This document shows, piece by piece, positions 63,871 through 64,000 of a DNA stretch of 64,000 nucleotides (the stretch's first letter is position 1; each line of letters opens with the position of its first letter). Location: assembly GCA_021795395.1 (NCBI GenBank), contig JAJYPN010000004.1, forward strand, positions 1 through 64,000, in the 5' to 3' direction. The notes under the pieces were generated by a model. It did no database searches, was not told where the DNA came from, and saw nothing but the letters and a program-made list of their open reading frames with translations. Source of the stretch: Pseudomonadota bacterium. GTDB lineage: Bacteria > Pseudomonadota > Gammaproteobacteria > Burkholderiales > Sulfuriferulaceae. The position numbers were made by a program, and so were the translations under genes.

Positions 63871-64000
63871 GTTGCATCTCCTTGATTAAAAAACAAATTA
63901 ATATTCGATGGCGATGATGACAGCTTATGGATTGCCCTGATTTCGTTTATTCTTTTCGTCTTCGAAGGGTATGCGGCCATCCTGTTCGAACCGGCGACGA

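Overview
Bacterial chromosome window, probably betaproteobacterial (inferred from gene content and order; species not determinable here). About 0-31 kb is a near-complete exosortase A (XrtA/PEP-CTERM-type) exopolysaccharide locus: flippase (cut by the window edge), glycosyltransferases, XrtA asparagine-synthase-like amidotransferase, exosortase A-EpsI, FemAB-like protein, polysaccharide deacetylase, wecB, XrtA ATPase, outer-membrane beta-barrel, BY-kinase, chain-length protein, export lipoprotein, EpsB-type sugar transferase, PrsK/PrsR two-component pair, a GNAT protein, a trypsin-like protease, and an acyl-CoA ligase / ACP / two alpha-beta-hydrolase module. It ends near three tRNA genes (His, Arg, Pro). 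About 31.7-64 kb is mostly housekeeping: folD, trhP(yegQ), purB, sdhB-[sdhE-gltA]-sucA-sucB, purA-hisZ-hflC-hflK-hflX-hfq, pgi, selO, hisDCBHAFIE-hit-tatABC, rmuC and small hypothetical genes. The best second-look items are: (1) an uninterrupted in-frame SdhE-citrate synthase ORF in an operon that has sdhB but no sdhCDA; (2) two diverged copies of a roughly 105-143 bp MITE-like repeat, one in the divergent promoter region of the XrtA acyl module and one directly upstream of hisD, where hisG would often be; (3) a strong sigma54 (-24/-12) match followed by a 15-codon leader ORF upstream of the EPS sugar transferase, next to the sigma54-type regulator PrsR; (4) the paired hydrolases, one with a Cys nucleophile elbow (GLCDG) and one without a nucleophile at that position (GLRLG). 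No CRISPR array or rRNA was seen, and no PEP-CTERM substrate is evident. All calls come from reading the sequence and ORF translations; no searches were run.
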